Source: JBALVT01 sp045110675 (GTDB taxonomy: Bacteria > Pseudomonadota > Gammaproteobacteria > Pseudomonadales > Halieaceae). From it: a stretch of DNA of 64,000 nucleotides. The stretch spans positions 1 through 64,000 of the forward strand of contig JBGCGJ010000009.1 of assembly GCA_045110675.1 (NCBI GenBank). The letters run 5' to 3'. Below the pieces are notes generated by a model. It saw nothing but the letters and a program-made list of their open reading frames with translations. It ran no database searches and was not told the DNA's origin. This document shows, piece by piece, positions 60,963 to 64,000 of this stretch. The position numbers and the translations under genes were made by a program. Positions within the stretch are counted from its first letter, which is position 1. Every line of letters begins with the position of its first letter.

Positions 60963-63425
60963 TTAGAAGTGGTACTTCAGCTCAGCGCCATACATTCGCG
61001 GGGGCACGAATGCGTGTCCGCCAACACCAGAAGACTCTACCAGTGCCGAACCGCCCACGATGTGCTCCTCATCGCTAAGATTGACCCCGTAAATTGCACC
61101 CACCCATTTCTCGTCCGGTGATATCCAGGTGACTCTTGCGTTGAGATCAAATTGTTTGTCCTCCGAGAACCTGCCACTTTCGCAACTGGCGGAATCAAAG
61201 CAGTACTCGATATCAAACTTCCAACTCGCCTGAATACGCGGTAGAAAAACTCCGATTGAAGTATCCAGAGTATATTGCGCCGCTATCAAGTAAGTTTCCT
61301 CGGGTAGGCGCGGCAGGTTTTCCGAGGAGCGATCTACCGGACAAATATCGATTTCGACTATCGTTAAATTGATTCGCTCCTGGCACCCTGGCGGAGGACT
61401 ATCGCCTGCTGCAATAGAAATTCTCTCATCGGAAAATTCTTGAATCTCACCATCGTTCAGCGTCATATTAAATGTGAGCATCAGATTTTCAGAGGCCAAC
61501 CAAAGCGTTTCAAGCTCAAACCCCTTAATGGTAGATTCCGCCGCATTAATTGTTGCTCCCGCGGGGGAATTAGTCACGCGATTGACCGCTAAAGTGGTGA
61601 GCTGTCGATTGGTGTAATCAGCATAGAAAAAAGCGCCATTGACACGCAGGCGTCGGTCCATAAGATCCAGCTTAAAACCGAGCTCCCAGTTTTCAACCTC
61701 TTCAGGTTCAAACTGGTCGAACAAATCCGTGGGCCCTTCGGACAAACCACCGGACAAAAACCCTTCGCTATAAGTCAGATAAACACTGCCGGTATCGATG
61801 AAGTCATTGTCGCCAATCAGATATTGAATACTTGCCATGGGAGTCACATCACTGTCGGAAGTGTCGCCGGAAGTGAAGTCATTAAACTCAAATTCAAAAT
61901 TCGGGTTGTAGCTAAACCCAGGTCGGTCCACGAGATACAAGCCACCACCTAAGCCAGTCAAGTTACCGCCGTTGCCGTCGATTGTGCCTGGAATAACCCG
62001 GTAGCGAATACGTTCAAAGTCTCGATTTTCGTCGGTGTATCGAATGCCGAGTGTCGTTCTCCAATTGTCATTAAACTCCCACTCGACTTGAGCAAAAGCC
62101 GCAAAGGCATCGTTGTCTGCCGCCAGTTCGGACGCCGATGTATTCAAATAGATACCGCCGAGAAACGCCGGATCCCAAGGACCGAGAAAATTGACGTTAA
62201 TTCTGCCTTCGGTTTGTTCCTGAAACCAGTAGAGTCCGGTCACATACTGCATACGCTCATCAAACGCACTGCCGGTTAACTTAAACTCCTGACTGTATTG
62301 ATCCGTTTCAGATGGATGCTGAAAAGGGTGGACCAAATTTGTACGATGCAGAAAGGGCGTTCCAGTATGGTCAATTTCGTCGTCTTGTGATGCCTCGGTA
62401 TATCGCCATCCTGTAATACTCTTGAAGCTCAAATTGTCATTAATCTCCCACTCCGCAACAAAGGAAACCCCTTTATTTTCCGCTTCATAATCACCCCCGA
62501 TATCTGAAATTACCGTCCGGGGATCGCCATCGGCCGCTGCCTCGGCACAGAAATCATCCAGAGTTTTGCCCGTCGCAGGAGTAATGCCCAACTCATTGAA
62601 GAGGGCCGCCTGCCAACCGTCAAACTCCGGCACAAGCACGCACTTCTGCGGGCGAGCAGTTTGATCCGTTTCAGCCCAATTGACATTCAAATCCAGAACC
62701 AGGCTGTCACTGGCTTGCCATCGGGTTTGCCAGATCAGGCTCTGACGATCCTCATCCATGAATTTTCGCCCATCAAACAAATTCTCTATGAAGCCGTCCC
62801 GAGTCACCGAGACACCCGAGAGTCGGGTCCACAAATTGTCCGTAATGGGTACGTTTAACACGAAATCGGCGTCGAGTCTGTCCAGGTTGCCCACTCTTAC
62901 ACCCACAGATCCTTCGAACTCATCGACCGGCTTATTGGTGGTAAACACCAGCGCACCACCTGTGGTGTTTTTGCCAAACAGCGTACCCTGAGGGCCGCGC
63001 AATACCTGCACGGATTGAATATCATTGAGATCCAACAGGCCACCATCCGGACGCCCGACGTAAATATCATCGATATAAATGCCAACTCCCGAGTCGATAT
63101 TAGCGCCAGTATTCCGCTGGCCTACGCCACGAATGTAGATATTGGCAAGTGGCGCAGTACCGTTGGCCGATGCGACCTCAATATTAGGTGCTATCTGGTT
63201 CAGGTCTGCGAGATTTTTAATACCCGCATCGCGCAGAGCACTGGCATCGAGGGCAGTCACAGCGACGGGTGTCTCCTGCAAACTCTCTGCCCTGCGCCTG
63301 GCCGTCACAATGACCTCCTCCAGCACAAAATCCTGAGCGGACGCATATTGAACAAAACCTGGAGTGAGTGCCGGCAACACCGCCACCGCAATGAGAGAAC
63401 GTCTGAACCAAGAAATCCGGGACAT
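60963..63425 (-). CDS. TonB-dependent outer membrane receptor
   Basis: 820-residue receptor: signal peptide (1-31, 'QYASAQ'), a TonB box near 'EEVIVTARRRAE', a plug domain ('QETPVAVTALDA', 'QVLRGPQGTLFGKNTTGGA') and a 22-strand-type barrel ending in Phe ('ELKYHF'). The ligand cannot be told: the plug type is common for siderophore, vitamin or glycan uptake. ATG 63425 has AGAGG five bases before it; upstream readings lie before the promoter. A promoter is seen at 63496-63524. Confidence 0.93.
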   Translation of the reverse strand: MSRISWFRRSLIAVAVLPALTPGFVQYASAQDFVLEEVIVTARRRAESLQETPVAVTALDASALRDAGIKNLADLNQIAPNIEVASANGTAPLANIYIRGVGQRNTGANIDSGVGIYIDDIYVGRPDGGLLDLNDIQSVQVLRGPQGTLFGKNTTGGALVFTTNKPVDEFEGSVGVRVGNLDRLDADFVLNVPITDNLWTRLSGVSVTRDGFIENLFDGRKFMDEDRQSLIWQTRWQASDSLVLDLNVNWAETDQTARPQKCVLVPEFDGWQAALFNELGITPATGKTLDDFCAEAAADGDPRTVISDIGGDYEAENKGVSFVAEWEINDNLSFKSITGWRYTEASQDDEIDHTGTPFLHRTNLVHPFQHPSETDQYSQEFKLTGSAFDERMQYVTGLYWFQEQTEGRINVNFLGPWDPAFLGGIYLNTSASELAADNDAFAAFAQVEWEFNDNWRTTLGIRYTDENRDFERIRYRVIPGTIDGNGGNLTGLGGGLYLVDRPGFSYNPNFEFEFNDFTSGDTSDSDVTPMASIQYLIGDNDFIDTGSVYLTYSEGFLSGGLSEGPTDLFDQFEPEEVENWELGFKLDLMDRRLRVNGAFFYADYTNRQLTTLAVNRVTNSPAGATINAAESTIKGFELETLWLASENLMLTFNMTLNDGEIQEFSDERISIAAGDSPPPGCQERINLTIVEIDICPVDRSSENLPRLPEETYLIAAQYTLDTSIGVFLPRIQASWKFDIEYCFDSASCESGRFSEDKQFDLNARVTWISPDEKWVGAIYGVNLSDEEHIVGGSALVESSGVGGHAFVPPRMYGAELKYHF

Positions 63426-63495
63426 CGCAAACCTCTTTTTATATTTTTTACGGGCGCTCTTCAGATCTATGAGAAATCTATGCGGAGCAAATACA

Positions 63496-63524
63496 GGTAT
63501 ACGATGTAGAAAAGAAACGCACAA
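63496..63524 (-). promoter_or_regulatory. Candidate promoter of the TonB receptor gene
   Basis: On the minus strand, TTGTGC (63524 to 63519), 17 nt, TATACC (63501 to 63496) gives a fair sigma-70 promoter, about 70 nt above the ATG at 63425. No Fur-box-like repeat is obvious, so iron control is not supported by sequence. Confidence 0.5.
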
Positions 63525-63542
63525 GTTATTTTTGAGCCCGTA

Positions 63543-64000
63543 CTAGGAGTCAGTAAACAAGGGCAGCTGCTGTAATTTCACGCCTTCTCGGGGCTGCAGC
63601 CGCAAGCCCGCACCCAACAATCGAACCGGTTTTGCGCCACGAGGCCATGCAGCCGCGACCAAACGCTGATAGTGCTCAAGGCTGTTCCAATCTTCCCCAC
63701 TAGCTGACATGCCCTCTTCGAGGGTCGTCTGGTTGAAATCTCGATACTTTATCTTGACGAAACGCTTCACAGGAACATAGCTTTGGTTAATTTTTTTGAA
63801 CCGCCGTTCCAGTTCCTCCACGATTGAATCCATCGCCTTTACAACACCCGGCAGATCTTCAATATCTGCACGGAAGGTGTGTTCCACACTAATGGATTTG
63901 CGAGTTCGGGTGGCCTGGACTTCTCGTCTGTCCAACCCCTGCGCCAACTCGGACAGTCGCTTGCCGTATTTTCCGAAGCGCTTTATTAAGTCGTTAAGGG
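63543..64000 (-). CDS. dinB: DNA polymerase IV, C-terminal part (5' end outside window)
   Basis: The frame is open to the right edge, so the gene is truncated there. The visible 152 residues are the little-finger domain of Y-family polymerases: 'LNDLIKRFGKYGKRLSELAQG' followed by 'RKSISVEHTF' and 'VPVKRFVKIKYRDFNQTT', ending 'LQQLPLF'. DinB makes error-prone bypass of DNA damage. The active site is beyond the window. It is followed by the TonB receptor gene on the same strand with its own promoter. Confidence 0.9.
   Translation of the reverse strand, partial: LNDLIKRFGKYGKRLSELAQGLDRREVQATRTRKSISVEHTFRADIEDLPGVVKAMDSIVEELERRFKKINQSYVPVKRFVKIKYRDFNQTTLEEGMSASGEDWNSLEHYQRLVAAAWPRGAKPVRLLGAGLRLQPREGVKLQQLPLFTDS

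Noticed and set aside
1..64000. CRISPR arrays, tRNA or rRNA genes, insertion sequences, prophage or toxin-antitoxin pairs
   Set aside because: Reading both strands I found no regularly spaced repeats, no transposase or integrase-like frames and no tRNA-like cloverleaf; gene content is chromosomal throughout.

Overview
The window reads as a contiguous piece of a gammaproteobacterial chromosome, probably from a free-living, likely marine, Pseudomonas-relative of the Cellvibrionales/Halieaceae type. The gene order rpsA-ihfB ... aroA-tyrA-pheA-serC-gyrA-mtaD-ubiG-mupP-yciK closely follows Pseudomonas. The catabolic genes (Rieske oxygenase, SDRs, nitronate monooxygenase, TauD-type oxygenase, single-subunit molybdopterin oxidoreductase, sulfatase, a large TonB receptor) fit a seawater heterotroph. 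The lineage is inferred, not proven. I see no tRNA, rRNA, insertion sequence, prophage or CRISPR array, and coding density is very high.

Positions 1-16 kb are accessory metabolism. A four-gene minus-strand dehydrogenase operon (two SDRs, an aldehyde dehydrogenase and a 3-hydroxyisobutyrate-dehydrogenase-like protein, 0.9-4.8 kb) diverges from an unusual regulator made of two MarR domains in one chain. Back-to-back promoters lie between them. A membrane fatty acid hydroxylase and a carboxymuconolactone-decarboxylase-like protein follow the regulator. Next come a Rieske oxygenase with a DUF4345 membrane protein, a DUF2189 membrane protein, a formylglycine-type sulfatase, a nitronate monooxygenase, and exosortase H with its associated membrane protein.

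Positions 16-22 kb hold a small surface-glycan locus: a TPR-sulfotransferase, a WbpM-like 4,6-dehydratase, a WbpL/WecA-like glycosyl-1-phosphate transferase and an NAD-sugar epimerase. It ends at a ComEA-like helix-hairpin-helix gene, as the Pseudomonas O-antigen locus does. Positions 22-35 kb are core genes on the minus strand: pyrF, lapB, lapA, ihfB, rpsA, cmk, aroA, tyrA, pheA, serC and gyrA, with clear hairpin terminators after comEA, ihfB and rpsA.

Positions 35-46.8 kb continue the core: mtaD-ubiG-mupP-yciK on the plus strand, and the minus-strand run rnm-yciO-scpA-scpB-rluB. A plus-strand run follows: yciB, yciI, an SH3/coiled-coil membrane protein, a secreted cyclophilin, pdxJ and an NTF2-like protein. 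Several of these genes are coupled through GTGA overlaps.

Positions 46.8-64 kb are mixed. A radical SAM enzyme and a DUF547 protein form an operon, divergent from an exported protein that resembles the catalase fold. Then come a DUF4124-glutaredoxin fusion, a second sulfotransferase, an RluA-type synthase, a mercaptopyruvate sulfurtransferase, a crotonase, a class II aldolase with a TauD-type oxygenase, and a molybdopterin oxidoreductase divergent from an HxlR regulator over a perfect palindrome. The window closes with rimO, rsmE, a TonB receptor and the 3' part of dinB. The least explained parts are the double-MarR dehydrogenase locus, the radical SAM/DUF547/catalase-like trio, and the HxlR-molybdoenzyme pair.
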